This document shows positions 37,791 to 48,124 of a stretch of 64,000 nt of DNA, one piece after another. The stretch comes from Pseudomonas hydrolytica (lineage in GTDB: Bacteria > Pseudomonadota > Gammaproteobacteria > Pseudomonadales > Pseudomonadaceae). Made by a program: the position numbers and the translations under genes. Numbering within the stretch: position 1 is the stretch's first letter; each line of letters starts with the position of its first letter. Under the pieces are notes generated by a model. It did no database searches and was not told the origin of the DNA. It worked only from the letters and a program-made list of their open reading frames with translations. The DNA lies in contig NZ_CP099397.1 of the NCBI RefSeq assembly GCF_021495345.1, positions 3,472,001 through 3,536,000 of the forward strand, written 5' to 3'.

Positions 37791-38318
37791 ATGCCGCGTC
37801 GTTTATTTAAGCGCTACATGCCCAATCCCGACAGCATCAAGGGTAACAAGTCCCTGCGCTTTCTCGGCAAACTGATCCACGATCCCAATCTCTGGCACCT
37901 CAATCGCCACTCGGTAGCCCGCGGCATGGCCATCGGCCTGTTCTGGGCGATGATTCCCATGCCCATGCAGATGCTGGCCGCCGCCGCGGTCGCCATTCCG
38001 CTGCGCGCCAATCTGCCGATTTCCATCGGCCTGGTATGGCTGACCAACCCCATCACCATGCCGCCGATCTTCTACTGCACCTACAAGCTCGGCGCCTGGC
38101 TGAGCAATACGCCACCGATGCGCATGCCGGGGCATCTGAGCCTGGAATGGATCACGGCCGAACTCGCCGTGCTGTGGAAGCCGCTGCTGCTCGGCTCGTT
38201 CGTCGCCGGCGTGGTGCTGGCCATTCTCGGCTACGTGCTGACCATGCTGTACTGGCGCTGGTGGGTACAGCGCAGCTGGCGCAGACGCCAGGAGCGGCGC
38301 CGCCAGGTTGGTCACTGA
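37791..38318 (+). CDS. DUF2062 domain inner-membrane protein
   Basis: The 175-residue protein has the DUF2062 pattern WHLNRHSVARGMAIGLFWAM followed by hydrophobic segments (about 48-75, 80-100 and 130-160) and a basic C-terminal tail rich in Arg. It is an inner-membrane protein of unknown role, regularly found beside comEC in pseudomonads. The start at 37791 (MPRRLFKRYMPNPDSI) fits relatives. A terminator follows. Confidence 0.9.
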   Translation: MPRRLFKRYMPNPDSIKGNKSLRFLGKLIHDPNLWHLNRHSVARGMAIGLFWAMIPMPMQMLAAAAVAIPLRANLPISIGLVWLTNPITMPPIFYCTYKLGAWLSNTPPMRMPGHLSLEWITAELAVLWKPLLLGSFVAGVVLAILGYVLTMLYWRWWVQRSWRRRQERRRQVGH

Positions 38319-38322
38319 AACA

Positions 38323-38350
38323 AAAAAGCCGTCGGATTCGACGGCTTTTT
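38323..38350. terminator. Bidirectional terminator between the DUF2062 gene and lolE
   Basis: AAAAAGCCGTCG (38323-38334) pairs with CGACGGCTTTTT (38339-38350) across a 4-base loop, with T-runs on both strands. Confidence 0.93.
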
Positions 38351-38354
38351 CTTT

Positions 38355-39599
38355 CTACTCGTAACGCAGCGCCTCGGCGGGCTGCACCTGTGCCGCCCGC
38401 CAGGAGGGGTACAGCGTGGCGAGGAAACTCAGGATCAACGCCGCCGAGCAGATCAGCGCCACGTCGAGCCATTGCAGGTCCGACGGCAGGCTGCTGATGA
38501 AGTAGACGTCGGAGCTCAGCACCTGCTGGCCGGCGAAGGACTCCAGCCAGGCCACCAGCGCGCTGACGTTGAGCGCGGCGAGCACGCCCAGCAAGGTGCC
38601 GATAAGCGTACCGACCACGCCGATCACCGTGCCCTGCACCATGAAGATGGCCATGATCTGCCGCGGCGTGGCGCCGAGGGTGCGCAGGATGGCGATATCG
38701 CCGCCCTTGTCGGCCACTACCATGATCAGCGTGGCGATGATGTTGAACGCCGCCACGGCGACGATCAGCAGCAGCAGCAGACCGATCATGGTCTTTTCCA
38801 TCTTCATCGCGCTGAACAGGCTGCCCTGGGTGTGGGTCCAGTCATCGGCGCGATAATCGGCACCCAGCTGAGCCAGCAGCGCCTTGGACACCTGCGGCGC
38901 CTGGTACAAGTCTTTGAGCGCCAGGCGAATGCCCGGCACCGTGCCTTCCGGCAGACGCTGCATGGCGGCGGCGTCGACGACGTTGATCAGCGCCAGCGAG
39001 CTGTCCAGTTCGGCGCCCACCTTGAATACCGCCGCCACGTTCAGGCGCTGCATGCGCGGGGTGACGCCGCCAGGCGCATTGCTCAGCTCGGGGATGATCA
39101 GCGTCAGCTTGTCGCCCACCTGCAGGCCGAAGCGGCGTGCGGTGATGTCGCCGATCACCACGCCATACTCGCCGGGCAGCAGGTTGTTCAGGCTGCCCTG
39201 GTGGATGTGCTCGGGCAGGATTGACACCTTGCCCTCCTCCGCCGGATCGATGCCGTGGATCTGGATCGGCTGCATCAGCCCGCGGTGCGAGAGCATGCCC
39301 TCCAGCTCGGCGTAGGGCGCCGCGGCGTGCACCTGCGGATTGGCCAGAGCCTTGTCCGCCAGGGCGCGCCAGTCGGCGACCGGCTCGGCACCGTAGAGCA
39401 TGGCGTGCGGCACCATGCCGAGAATCCGCGAGCTCATTTCCTTCTGGAAGCCGTTCATCACCGACAGCACCACGATCATTGCCAGCACGCCGAGCGCCAG
39501 GCCGATCATCGAAGTCAGCGAGATGAAGGAGATGAAATGGTTGCGGCGCTTGGCCCGGGTATAGCGGGCGCCAATGAAGACACTCAGCGGACGGAACAT
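38355..39599 (-). CDS. lolE: Lipoprotein-releasing ABC transporter permease LolE
   Basis: With LolC and LolD it extracts outer-membrane lipoproteins from the inner membrane and hands them to LolA. The 414-residue protein has an N-terminal helix (about 25-50), a large periplasmic MacB-like domain, and three C-terminal helices in an FtsX domain containing [20 protein letters not shown]. It overlaps lolD by one base. Gene order (lolC, lolD, lolE) makes this the second permease; which paralogue equals E. coli LolC or LolE is by order only. Confidence 0.92.
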   Translation of the reverse strand: MFRPLSVFIGARYTRAKRRNHFISFISLTSMIGLALGVLAMIVVLSVMNGFQKEMSSRILGMVPHAMLYGAEPVADWRALADKALANPQVHAAAPYAELEGMLSHRGLMQPIQIHGIDPAEEGKVSILPEHIHQGSLNNLLPGEYGVVIGDITARRFGLQVGDKLTLIIPELSNAPGGVTPRMQRLNVAAVFKVGAELDSSLALINVVDAAAMQRLPEGTVPGIRLALKDLYQAPQVSKALLAQLGADYRADDWTHTQGSLFSAMKMEKTMIGLLLLLIVAVAAFNIIATLIMVVADKGGDIAILRTLGATPRQIMAIFMVQGTVIGVVGTLIGTLLGVLAALNVSALVAWLESFAGQQVLSSDVYFISSLPSDLQWLDVALICSAALILSFLATLYPSWRAAQVQPAEALRYE

Positions 39600-40312
39600 C
39601 AGATGGCCACCAGCTTGCCGTCCTGCAGACTGAGCATGCGATCCATCTGCCGTGCCAGCTGCAGGTCATGGGTCACCACCAGGAAGGCGGTGTTGGAGCC
39701 CTCACTGAGTTCGCGCATCAGTTCCTGGATGCCCTCGGCGGTGTGTTGATCGAGGTTACCGGTGGGCTCGTCGAGCAGCACCAGACCGGGACGGTTGACC
39801 AGGGCGCGGGCGATGGCCACGCGCTGACGCTCGCCACCGGAGAGCTCGGCCGGCTTGTGATTGAGGCGATGGCCCAGGCCCACCCGCTGCAACAGCGCAG
39901 TGGCCCGCTCGCGCGCCTCGGCAATCGGCGTCTTGCCGATCAGCAGCGGCATGCAGGCGTTCTCCAGCGCGGTGAATTCGGCCAGCAGGTGGTGGAACTG
40001 GTAGACGAAGCCCAGCGCACGGTTGCGCAGCAGGCCACGGGCGCTCTCGCTCAGCGCCGACAGCTGCTCGCCGGCCAGCCAGACGCTGCCCTCGCTGGGC
40101 GTATCCAGGCCGCCTAGCATGTTCAAAAGGGTGCTCTTGCCGGAACCGGAGCTGCCGACGATGGCCACTCGCTCGCCGGCGAACAGCTCCAGTTCCAGAC
40201 CATCGAGCACCACCACCGACTCGGGGCCCTCGTCGTAACGCTTGCTCAGGTTGCGGCAACTGAGCACGGCATTGTGCTGTTTCATGGCGTTCTGGTTCAT
40301 GGACTCACTCAT
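39599..40312 (-). CDS. lolD: Lipoprotein-releasing ABC transporter ATPase LolD
   Basis: The 237-residue ATPase powers the LolCDE complex. It has Walker [12 protein letters not shown], the signature [15 protein letters not shown], Walker [10 protein letters not shown] and the switch His in VTHD. The first ATG (40312) overlaps the lolC stop by 8 bases; in-frame ATGs a few codons on are possible starts. Confidence 0.95.
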   Translation of the reverse strand: MSESMNQNAMKQHNAVLSCRNLSKRYDEGPESVVVLDGLELELFAGERVAIVGSSGSGKSTLLNMLGGLDTPSEGSVWLAGEQLSALSESARGLLRNRALGFVYQFHHLLAEFTALENACMPLLIGKTPIAEARERATALLQRVGLGHRLNHKPAELSGGERQRVAIARALVNRPGLVLLDEPTGNLDQHTAEGIQELMRELSEGSNTAFLVVTHDLQLARQMDRMLSLQDGKLVAI

Positions 40313-41552
40313 AGCGCAGGGCCTCGGCTGGCTGGGTGCGCGCGGCGCGCCAGGCCGGATACAGGGTGGCGAAGAAACTCAGCAGCAGCGCCGCGGTACA
40401 GACCATCACCACGTCGGCGCTCTGCAGTTGCGAAGGCAGGTAATCGATGAAGTACACATCGGCATTGAGAAACTTGATGCCCAAAAGGCGCTCGATACCG
40501 GCGATCAGGCCGCTGATGTTCAGCGCGGCGAGAATTCCCAGCACGGCGCCGATGAAGGTGCCGACCACGCCGATCACGGTGCCCTGCACCATGAAGATGG
40601 CCATGATCTGTCGCGGCGTGGCGCCGAGCGTGCGCAGGATGGCGATGTCGCCCTTCTTGTCAGTGACCACCATCACCAGGGTGGAGATGATGTTGAAGGC
40701 GGCGACGGCGACGATCAGCAGCAGCAGCAGACCGATCATGGTCTTCTCCATGCGAATGGCCTGATAGAGGTTGCCGTGGCTGCGCGTCCAGTCACGGGCA
40801 TAGAAGTCGCCATCAAGGGTCTGGGCGATTTCCCAGGCGCTGCGCGGCGCCTGGAACAGGTCGTCGAACTTCAGGCGCAGGCCCTGCACCTGATCCGGCC
40901 GCCAGCGCTGCAGCCGGGCCAGATCGCTGATGTTGGCCAGGGCCAGGGCGCCGTCGATCTCGCCGGCACCGACATGGAAGATGCCGGTGACGGTAAAGCG
41001 CTTCAGGCGCGGGAACATGCCGGCCGGCGTCACCGTGACTTCCGGGGCGACGAAGGTGACCTTGTCGCCCAGCTTCAGGCCCAGCTTGGCCGCCGCCTTG
41101 TCGCCGATGACCATGGCGAAATCGCCAGGCTGCAGGCTGTCGAGGCTGCCTTCCTGAAAGAAGCCGTCGATGATCGATACCTTGCGCTCCTGCTCGGGAT
41201 CGATGGCGTTGATCAGTACCTTCTGCACCTTGCCTTCATGGGTCAGCAGCCCCTGCATCTGGGTGAAAGGCGCCAGCGCCTCGACGCGAGGATGGCGCTC
41301 GACCTGACGCGCCAGGGCGGGCCAGTCGCTGACCGGGGTGGGCGACTCGACGGTGGCGTGAGGAATCATCCCCAGCACGCGGGTACGCATCTCGTGGTCG
41401 AAACCGTTCATGACCGACAGCACCAGAATCATCACCATCACCCCCAGGGTGAGGCCGAGCATGGAAGTCAGGGAAATGAAGGAAACGAAGTGGTTTCGGC
41501 GCTTGGCCCGCGTGTAGCGCGTGCCGATGAATACGAACAGAGGTCTGAACAT
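40305..41552 (-). CDS. lolC: Lipoprotein-releasing ABC transporter permease LolC
   Basis: The 415-residue permease has the same topology as LolE: an N-terminal helix, a periplasmic domain and three C-terminal helices. The two genes share blocks of nearly identical DNA (40561-40650 with 38611-38700; 40705-40745 with 38755-38795), while the periplasmic parts differ. It is the first gene of the operon and is divergent from the PilZ-domain gene, with about 93 bases between. Confidence 0.92.
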   Translation of the reverse strand: MFRPLFVFIGTRYTRAKRRNHFVSFISLTSMLGLTLGVMVMILVLSVMNGFDHEMRTRVLGMIPHATVESPTPVSDWPALARQVERHPRVEALAPFTQMQGLLTHEGKVQKVLINAIDPEQERKVSIIDGFFQEGSLDSLQPGDFAMVIGDKAAAKLGLKLGDKVTFVAPEVTVTPAGMFPRLKRFTVTGIFHVGAGEIDGALALANISDLARLQRWRPDQVQGLRLKFDDLFQAPRSAWEIAQTLDGDFYARDWTRSHGNLYQAIRMEKTMIGLLLLLIVAVAAFNIISTLVMVVTDKKGDIAILRTLGATPRQIMAIFMVQGTVIGVVGTFIGAVLGILAALNISGLIAGIERLLGIKFLNADVYFIDYLPSQLQSADVVMVCTAALLLSFFATLYPAWRAARTQPAEALRYE

Positions 41553-41645
41553 GTCGGGGAGGATTCGGAGAAAGAGGAACGTCCTTGTGGCGGGGCCCGG
41601 CCGGCAGCCTTACACTCTGACCAACACTGCTGCCATGGGTTCGCC

Positions 41646-42212
41646 ATGTCGACACACGATGTAGATGATCGCCGCGAATACTATCGTATCGACGATACGA
41701 TAGCACTGGAATTCAGCCTGCTAGCGGGCGCCGAAGCCCATGCCAGCGACGCGCTTCACGACCCTTCGCCGCTGTTCAACTTGCTCAGCGACCTGCACCT
41801 GATGGACTTCGAGTCGCAGCATCTGCTGCGCCATATCAGTGAACGCGACCGTACGCTGGCCAACTACCTGAAGGTGATCAACAAGCGCATCGATCTGCTC
41901 GGCCAGGCCGTGGCGCAGAGCCTGCTGCGCGACATCGGCGCGCCGCGCCAGGTGTCGCTGTCCGAGGGCGGCATCAGCTTCAACCACGGCCAGGCCGTGG
42001 CGCCCGGCAGCCACCTGGCGATCAAGATGGTGCTGATGCCGCAGGCCCTCGGCCTGCTGCTGCGTGCCCAGGTGGTGCATTGCAGCCAGCGCGCCGACGG
42101 CCAGTTCGAGATCGGCACCGAGTTCGAAGCGTTGACCGACGCACAGCGCCAGTTGCTGGCTCGGCATATCCTGCAGAAGCAGGCTCTGGAGCGTCGCCAG
42201 GCCCGCGCATGA
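41646..42212 (+). CDS. PilZ-domain cyclic di-GMP receptor-like protein with helical insertion
   Basis: The 188-residue cytoplasmic protein has the RxxxR motif at Arg10-Arg14 (RREYYR) and the second ligand motif as SLSEGG (104-109, Ser in the usual Asp/Asn place). About 90 residues lie between them, much longer than the usual 25-30; this region (about 40-98) is predicted from its pattern to be helical. A similar helical insertion makes some Xanthomonas PilZ proteins tetrameric. In PAO1 a PilZ protein occupies the same place (PA2989). The long frame that includes it upstream is rejected; ATG at 41646 gives the natural start. Confidence 0.88.
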   Translation: MSTHDVDDRREYYRIDDTIALEFSLLAGAEAHASDALHDPSPLFNLLSDLHLMDFESQHLLRHISERDRTLANYLKVINKRIDLLGQAVAQSLLRDIGAPRQVSLSEGGISFNHGQAVAPGSHLAIKMVLMPQALGLLLRAQVVHCSQRADGQFEIGTEFEALTDAQRQLLARHILQKQALERRQARA

Positions 42213-42231
42213 CAGTTGCCAAGGAATCGCC

Positions 42232-42540
42232 ATGTATCGTCTCGCCCTGCTACTCGCCCTGCTCGCCCCTGCCTCAGTGCTCGCCGACACCCTGACCATT
42301 CCCCTGGGCAGCCAGGGGGCCGATCTCGATAGCCGCAACCTGCCGCACAAGGGCGAGTCCAAGCGTTCGGTACTCGAGCGCTTCGGCCTGGCCGACGAGG
42401 AGCACAAGCCAGTCGGTCAGCCACCGATCACGCGCTGGGACTACCGCGAGTTCAGCGTCTATTTCGAATACGATCACGTGATCAACAGCGTGCGCCATCA
42501 CCGGCCACGCCACCTCGACCCCGTCAAGGAGCAACAGTGA
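42232..42540 (+). CDS. Small secreted protein of unknown function, 102 aa
   Basis: It begins with a signal peptide (MYRLALLLALLAPASVLA), giving a mature protein of about 84 residues in the periplasm. The mature part contains KRSVLERFGLADEEHKPVG and ITRWDYREFSVYFEYDHVI, a pattern I remember from short phosphodiesterase-associated or SmpA-like proteins, but I cannot assign it. It lies 20 bases after the PilZ gene and overlaps the glycerophosphodiesterase gene by four bases (GTGA), so coupling with that enzyme is strong. Confidence 0.8.
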   Translation: MYRLALLLALLAPASVLADTLTIPLGSQGADLDSRNLPHKGESKRSVLERFGLADEEHKPVGQPPITRWDYREFSVYFEYDHVINSVRHHRPRHLDPVKEQQ

Positions 42541-43256
42541 CCCTCATCTACGGCCATCGCGGCGCCAAGGGCGAAGCCCCGGAAAACACCCTGGCCAGCT
42601 TCCAGCGCTGCCTGGAACACGGCGTCAATCGCTGCGAGCTGGATCTGCATCTGTCGCGCGACGGCGAACTGATGGTGATCCACGACCCGACGCTCAAGCG
42701 CACCACCGGCCTGCGCGGCAAGGTGGTCGAGCACGAGGCCGCCGAACTGGTGAAGTACGATGCGCGCAAGGGCGGCCCCGGCTGGGTGCGCCCCTGCCCC
42801 ATCCCGCGCCTGGAGGAGCTGTTCGAGCAATGCCGCTTCGAGCACTGGCAGCTGGAGGTCAAGAGCGCCTCCAAGGTGCGCGCCGCGCGTACCGTGCTGG
42901 CCATCGCCGAACTGGCCGAACGCTTCAGCCTGCGTGAGCAGGTCACCATCACCTCCAGTTCGCGCGAAGTACTCAAGGCCGCGCGCGAGCTGACCCCGCA
43001 ACTGCAGCTGGGCCTGGTGGCCGAATACGCCTGGCTCGACCCGCTGAAGGTGGCCGCCCATTACGACTGCCACCTGCTCGCCCTGAACTGGACGCTGTGC
43101 ACCCCGGAGCGCCTGCTCAAGGCGCAGAAACAGGGGCTGCACGTGTCGGTGTGGACGGTCAACGAGCCGGCGCTAATGCGTCGCCTGGCCGACTTCGGTG
43201 TCGACAGCATCATCACCGACTTCCCCGGCATAGCGGTGCAGACGCTACGCGGCTGA
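42537..43256 (+). CDS. Glycerophosphodiester phosphodiesterase family protein
   Basis: The 239-residue enzyme has the GDPD core YGHRGAKGEAPENTLASFQR, with the catalytic His-Arg-Gly and the metal-binding Glu, and CELDLHLSRDGELMVIHDPTL with the second His. It hydrolyses glycerophosphodiesters to glycerol-3-phosphate and alcohol. It has no signal peptide, so it is the cytoplasmic (UgpQ-like) type. The GTG start at 42537 overlaps the preceding stop. Confidence 0.93.
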   Translation: MTLIYGHRGAKGEAPENTLASFQRCLEHGVNRCELDLHLSRDGELMVIHDPTLKRTTGLRGKVVEHEAAELVKYDARKGGPGWVRPCPIPRLEELFEQCRFEHWQLEVKSASKVRAARTVLAIAELAERFSLREQVTITSSSREVLKAARELTPQLQLGLVAEYAWLDPLKVAAHYDCHLLALNWTLCTPERLLKAQKQGLHVSVWTVNEPALMRRLADFGVDSIITDFPGIAVQTLRG

Positions 43257-43265
43257 GCCTTAACA

Positions 43266-43376
43266 CCCTCTCCCCCAGCCCCTCTCCCGCAAGCGGGAGA
43301 GGGGAGCAAGCCAGAGCAGCCCGCCGCGTATCCGGGAGCTGGAGCGAGGATATCCCCGGATTGCATCCGGGCTACG
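43266..43376. repeat. Dispersed intergenic repeats between the GDPD gene and sthA
   Basis: Two elements are seen: a hairpin CCCCTCTCCCGC / GCGGGAGAGGGG (about 43278-43304), and CCCGGATTGCATCCGGGCTA (43355-43374), an inverted copy of the element at 30800. Neither is coding. Confidence 0.6.
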
Positions 43377-43394
43377 AACACAGCACCCAACAAC

Positions 43395-43423
43395 GACAAA
43401 ACCGGCCAATGGCCGGTTTTGTC
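43395..43423. terminator. Bidirectional terminator between the GDPD gene and sthA
   Basis: GACAAAACCGGCC (43395-43407) pairs with GGCCGGTTTTGTC (43411-43423) across AAT. It has T-rich 3' arms on both strands and serves the convergent genes. Confidence 0.88.
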
Positions 43424-43532
43424 CTTTGCTGCCGCCTGAGACGCTAGAAGCTCTCCCGATTCGGCCAGCGCCACTCGGAAGCCACTACCCAGCCTGTCTC
43501 CCCGACCGGCTCAGGCCGCCGGCCGGAGCCGC

Positions 43533-44927
43533 TCAAAAAAGCCGGTTGAGACCGTCGAACGCGGCAACCCGATAGGCCTCGGCCATGGTCGGGTAGTTGA
43601 AGGTGGTGTTGATGAAGTACTTGATGCTGTTGGCTTCGCCCTTCTGATTCATGATCGCCTGGCCGATATGCACGATCTCCGAGGCTTGATAGCCGAAGCA
43701 GTGCACCCCCAGCACTTCCAGGGTTTCACGGTGGAAGAGAATCTTCAGCATGCCCACCGGTTCGACCGAGATCTGCGCACGGGCCATGCCCTTGAAGAAG
43801 GCCTTGCCCACTTCGTAAGGCACCTTGGCCTGAGTCAGTTCACGCTCGGTCTTGCCGATCGAGCTGATCTCCGGAATGGTGTAGATACCGGTCGGCACAT
43901 CGTCGACGAAACGCCAGCTGCCGTTGTCGACGATGCTGCCGGCGGCCGAACGGCCCTGGTCGGATGCGGCGCTGGCCAGGCTCGGCCAGCCGATCACGTC
44001 ACCGGCGGCGTAGATGTTGCTCACCTCGGTACGGTAGTGCTCGTCCACCTGGATCTGGCCACGGCTGTTGACCGAAATGCCGATGTTCTCCAGGCCCAGC
44101 TGATCGGTATTGCCGGTACGGCCGTTGCACCACAGCAGCGCGTCGGCCTTGATCTTCTTGCCCGACTTCAGGTGCAGGATCACCCCGTTCTCCACCCCCT
44201 CGATGCGCTCGTACTCTTCGTTGTGGCGAATCAGCACGTTGTTGTTGCGCAGGTGATAGGAGAGCGCGTCGGAGATTTCCGAGTCGAGGAAGCTGAGCAG
44301 CTGGTCGCGGTTGTCGATCAGGTCTACCAGCACGCCCAGACCACTGAAGATCGAGGCGTATTCGCAGCCGATCACCCCGGCGCCGTAGATGATCAGGCGG
44401 CGCGGCGTGTGGCCCAGGCTGAGAATGGTGTCGCTGTCGTAGATACGCGGGTGGCGGAAATCGACATCGGCCGGACGATAGGGACGCGAGCCGGTGGCGA
44501 CGACGACCTGCTTGGCCACCAGCTTCTCCACCACGCCGTTGAGGCAGACCACTTCCACGGTCTGCTCGTCAGCGAAGCTGGCGGTACCGAAGTAGGTGTC
44601 GATACGGTTGCGCGCGTAGTAGCCGGTGCGCGAGGTGACCTGCTTGGCGATCACCTTCTCGGCGCTTTTCAGCACATCGGGGAAGGAGAACCAGCGCGGC
44701 TCGCCAATCTGGCGGAACATCGGATTGGTGTTGAACTGCATGATCTGCCGCACCGAGTGGCGCAGCGCCTTGGACGGAATGGTACCCAGGTGGGTGCAGT
44801 TGCCGCCGACCAGCGGCCGGTTGTCCACCACCGCCACCTTGCGCCCGGCCTTGGCCGCGTTCATCGCCGCGCCCTCGCCCGCCGGGCCGGAGCCCAACAC
44901 CACCACATCGTAGTTGTAGACCGCCAT
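43533..44927 (-). CDS. sthA: Soluble pyridine nucleotide transhydrogenase
   Basis: SthA transfers reducing equivalents between NADPH and NAD+, usually removing excess NADPH. The 464-residue flavoprotein has [19 protein letters not shown] for FAD. In place of the active disulfide of related enzymes it has [15 protein letters not shown], with Cys44 but Thr49 instead of the second Cys, which marks the transhydrogenase branch. The second nucleotide site is [16 protein letters not shown]. It is a single gene, upstream of which the nqr operon ends. Confidence 0.96.
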   Translation of the reverse strand: MAVYNYDVVVLGSGPAGEGAAMNAAKAGRKVAVVDNRPLVGGNCTHLGTIPSKALRHSVRQIMQFNTNPMFRQIGEPRWFSFPDVLKSAEKVIAKQVTSRTGYYARNRIDTYFGTASFADEQTVEVVCLNGVVEKLVAKQVVVATGSRPYRPADVDFRHPRIYDSDTILSLGHTPRRLIIYGAGVIGCEYASIFSGLGVLVDLIDNRDQLLSFLDSEISDALSYHLRNNNVLIRHNEEYERIEGVENGVILHLKSGKKIKADALLWCNGRTGNTDQLGLENIGISVNSRGQIQVDEHYRTEVSNIYAAGDVIGWPSLASAASDQGRSAAGSIVDNGSWRFVDDVPTGIYTIPEISSIGKTERELTQAKVPYEVGKAFFKGMARAQISVEPVGMLKILFHRETLEVLGVHCFGYQASEIVHIGQAIMNQKGEANSIKYFINTTFNYPTMAEAYRVAAFDGLNRLF

Positions 44928-45020
44928 GTTTACTCCTTCGCATCAGGCCGGGGCACTTGTGCCGCACCCTCGGCGGGGCCGGCACCGCGCGGGCGGGGCC
45001 GGCAATCAGTCATACGTGCT

Positions 45021-45251
45021 TCAGCGCTTGCTTGCGTCGTAGGCCAGGTCGGTGCGCGGCGCATCGGCCTTGTCGCGATTGACCTCTTCGCACTTCTCGC
45101 GGCTACCGCCGCAGATCGAGCATTCCTTCTCGATACCCAGGTTGGCGATGCCGCCACAGGAACCTGCGATCGGCTTGCGGCCCATGATCACGCCGACGGC
45201 CATCATGCCGACGACCAGTACCATGGCCAGAAAAACTACCAGGAACGTCAT
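45021..45251 (-). CDS. nqrM: Na+-NQR maturation protein NqrM
   Basis: NqrM helps insert the iron centre between NqrD and NqrE. The 76-residue protein has an N-terminal membrane helix (about 3-23) and four conserved Cys (Cys32, Cys44, Cys47, Cys54) in GSCGGI and ECSICGGSREKC. Its ATG overlaps the apbE stop (ATGA). It is the last gene of the nqr operon, the usual place. Confidence 0.95.
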   Translation of the reverse strand: MTFLVVFLAMVLVVGMMAVGVIMGRKPIAGSCGGIANLGIEKECSICGGSREKCEEVNRDKADAPRTDLAYDASKR

Positions 45252-46273
45252 TGCTCATCTCCTGCAGCGAATAGCTGCTCGAATGCGGTCGTGCCCTGTG
45301 TGACGAAACCCTCGCCCTCACGCGTCACGAAAAACGCCGCGATACCATTGCGCTCGGCGAAGGCCATGCCGGCTTCCGGCCCGAGCACCATCAATAGGGT
45401 AGACAAGCCATCGGCACGTAAGGTCGATGGATCGGCCACGGTCACCGCCGCCAGCTTGTGGTTGACCGGCGTGCCGCTCAGCGGGTCGAGCGTATGCGAA
45501 TAGCGCTGGCCGTTTTCCTCGAAATAGTTGCGGTAATCCCCCGAGGTGGAGATGCCGTAGCCATCGAGTTGCAGGATGCGCTGGGCGACTCGCTGATCGT
45601 CGCGCGGCGCTTCCAGGCCGATGCGCCAGTGGCTGCCGTCGGGCTTGAAGCCAGCCGCCTTGAGCTCGCCCGTGGCCTCCACCAGATAACTGGTGACACC
45701 CAGCTCACCCAGACGCGCCACGATCAGGTCGACGGCATAGCCGGCGGCGATGCTGTTGAAGTCGACCTGAACGTCGACATCCTTGCACAGCTGCTCGCCC
45801 TCGATACGCAGATGCTGCTGACCGACCCGCTGACGCACTTCAGCCAGGCGCTCGGCATCCGGCACCGCCTCGCCCTGCCCCTTGGGCCCGAAGCCCCAGA
45901 GGTCGAGCAACGGCTCCAGTGTCAGGTCGAAGTGACCCTGGCTCTCTTCGTGCAGGCGATTGCCGGCACGCACGAGATCCAGCACGCCCCTGGGCATGGC
46001 CTGGCAGGTACCCGCTGGCGCACGGTTGAACTGCTCGATCAGCGAGTCGTCGCGATAGGTGGACATCTGCAGATCGATCTCGGCGAGGATCGCCTCGGTC
46101 GCGGCCTTGAGTTCGGCTTGCGGCGCGACGCCTTCACTGCGGACGTATTTGATCGAATAGGTGCTGCCCATGGTCGGGCCGCCGAACTCTTCGATCCGCT
46201 CAGAATGCAAGCAGCCCGTTAGGGCTGCCGCCAGGGCGACAGCGATAACGGGCTGGAGTACAGCAGACCTCAT
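45248..46273 (-). CDS. apbE: FAD:protein FMN transferase
   Basis: ApbE attaches FMN to threonine of NqrB and NqrC, using FAD. The 341-residue protein begins with a lipoprotein signal peptide (ALTGC, Cys21), so it is anchored on the periplasmic side. It has GGPTMGSTYSIKY, the family signature, plus VDFNSIAAGYAVD and the C-terminal HTLDPLSGTPVNH. It sits between nqrF and nqrM, matching its role in assembling the complex. Confidence 0.96.
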   Translation of the reverse strand: MRSAVLQPVIAVALAAALTGCLHSERIEEFGGPTMGSTYSIKYVRSEGVAPQAELKAATEAILAEIDLQMSTYRDDSLIEQFNRAPAGTCQAMPRGVLDLVRAGNRLHEESQGHFDLTLEPLLDLWGFGPKGQGEAVPDAERLAEVRQRVGQQHLRIEGEQLCKDVDVQVDFNSIAAGYAVDLIVARLGELGVTSYLVEATGELKAAGFKPDGSHWRIGLEAPRDDQRVAQRILQLDGYGISTSGDYRNYFEENGQRYSHTLDPLSGTPVNHKLAAVTVADPSTLRADGLSTLLMVLGPEAGMAFAERNGIAAFFVTREGEGFVTQGTTAFEQLFAAGDEQ

Positions 46274-46276
46274 GCG

Positions 46277-47500
46277 TTAGCCGCCGAAGTCGTCGAGGAG
46301 GATGTTCTCCGGCTCGACGCCCAGGTCGGTGAGCATCTTGATCACGGCGGCGTTCATCATGGGTGGGCCGCACATGTAGAACTCGCAATCTTCCGGAGCC
46401 GGGTGGTCCTTCAGGTAGTTCTCGTACAGCACGTTGTGGATGAAGCCCTTGAGACCGGTCCAGTTGTCTTCCGGCTGCGGATCGGACAGCGCCAGGTGCC
46501 ATTCGAAGTTCGGGTTTTCCGCGGCCAGCTGATCGTACTCTTCGTTGTAGAACGACTCGCGCATGGAGCGCGCGCCGTACCAGAAGCTGATCTTGCGCTT
46601 GGACTTCAGACGCTTGAGCTGATCGAAGATGTGCGAACGCATCGGCGCCATGCCGGCACCACCACCGATGAAGACCATCTCGGCGTCGGTGTCCTTGGCG
46701 AAGAACTCACCGAAGGGTCCGTACACGGTGATCTTGTCGCCCGGCTTCAGGCTGAACACGTAGGACGACATCTTGCCCGGCGGCAGATCGTCCTTGCCGG
46801 GGGGCGGCGAGGCGATACGGATGTTGAACTTCACCAGACCGCGCTCTTCCGGGTAGTTGGCCATGGAATAGGCACGAATCACGGTCTCGTCGACCTTGGA
46901 CACGTACTTCCACTGGTTGAACTTGTCCCAGTCGCCGCGATACTCCTCCTGGATGTCGAAGTCCTTGTAGTACACGGTGTGCGGCGGGCACTCCAGCTGT
47001 ACGTAACCACCGGCGCGGAAGTCGACGTTCTCGCCTTCCGGCAGCTTCAGCGTCAGCTCCTTGATGAAGGTGGCGACGTTGGGGTTGGACTGGACGGTGC
47101 ACTCCCACTTCTTGACGCCGAAGACCTCTTCCGGGACTTCGATCTTCATGTCCTGCTTGACCGGGGTCTGGCAGGACAGGCGCCAGCCTTCGCGGGCCTC
47201 GCGCTTGGTGAAGTGCGACTCTTCGGTGGACAGCATCTCGCCGCCGCCGCTTTCGACGATGCACTTGCACTGGGCGCAGGTACCGCCGCCGCCGCAGGCG
47301 GAGGACAGGAAGATGTTGTTGTCGGCCAGGGTCTGCAGCAGCTTGCCGCCAGCCGGTACCACGATGGTTTTTTCGCCGTTGATCTCGATGCTCACGTCAC
47401 CGCTGGACACCAGCTTGGCGCGCGCCGCGAGGATGATCAGCACCAGCGCCAGAACGATGGCGGTGAACATGCCGATGGCGAGGAAGATTTCGTAATTCAT
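46277..47500 (-). CDS. nqrF: NADH:quinone reductase subunit NqrF
   Basis: NqrF is the NADH-oxidising subunit. The 407-residue protein has an N-terminal membrane helix (about 5-25), a 2Fe-2S domain with [14 protein letters not shown] and a fourth Cys in LSCQTP, then an FAD domain ([11 protein letters not shown]) and an NADH domain ([15 protein letters not shown]). The C-terminus DDFGG is typical. Electrons enter here and pass to the flavins of NqrC and NqrB. Confidence 0.97.
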   Translation of the reverse strand: MNYEIFLAIGMFTAIVLALVLIILAARAKLVSSGDVSIEINGEKTIVVPAGGKLLQTLADNNIFLSSACGGGGTCAQCKCIVESGGGEMLSTEESHFTKREAREGWRLSCQTPVKQDMKIEVPEEVFGVKKWECTVQSNPNVATFIKELTLKLPEGENVDFRAGGYVQLECPPHTVYYKDFDIQEEYRGDWDKFNQWKYVSKVDETVIRAYSMANYPEERGLVKFNIRIASPPPGKDDLPPGKMSSYVFSLKPGDKITVYGPFGEFFAKDTDAEMVFIGGGAGMAPMRSHIFDQLKRLKSKRKISFWYGARSMRESFYNEEYDQLAAENPNFEWHLALSDPQPEDNWTGLKGFIHNVLYENYLKDHPAPEDCEFYMCGPPMMNAAVIKMLTDLGVEPENILLDDFGG

Positions 47501-47515
47501 CTGTTCATCCTTTCC

Positions 47516-48123
<608 letters not shown>

Positions 48124-48124
<1 letters not shown>

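Noticed and set aside
40242..41645. Long upstream extension of the PilZ-domain gene through lolC
   Set aside because: It lies opposite lolC and has no resemblance to PilZ proteins; the natural start is at 41646.
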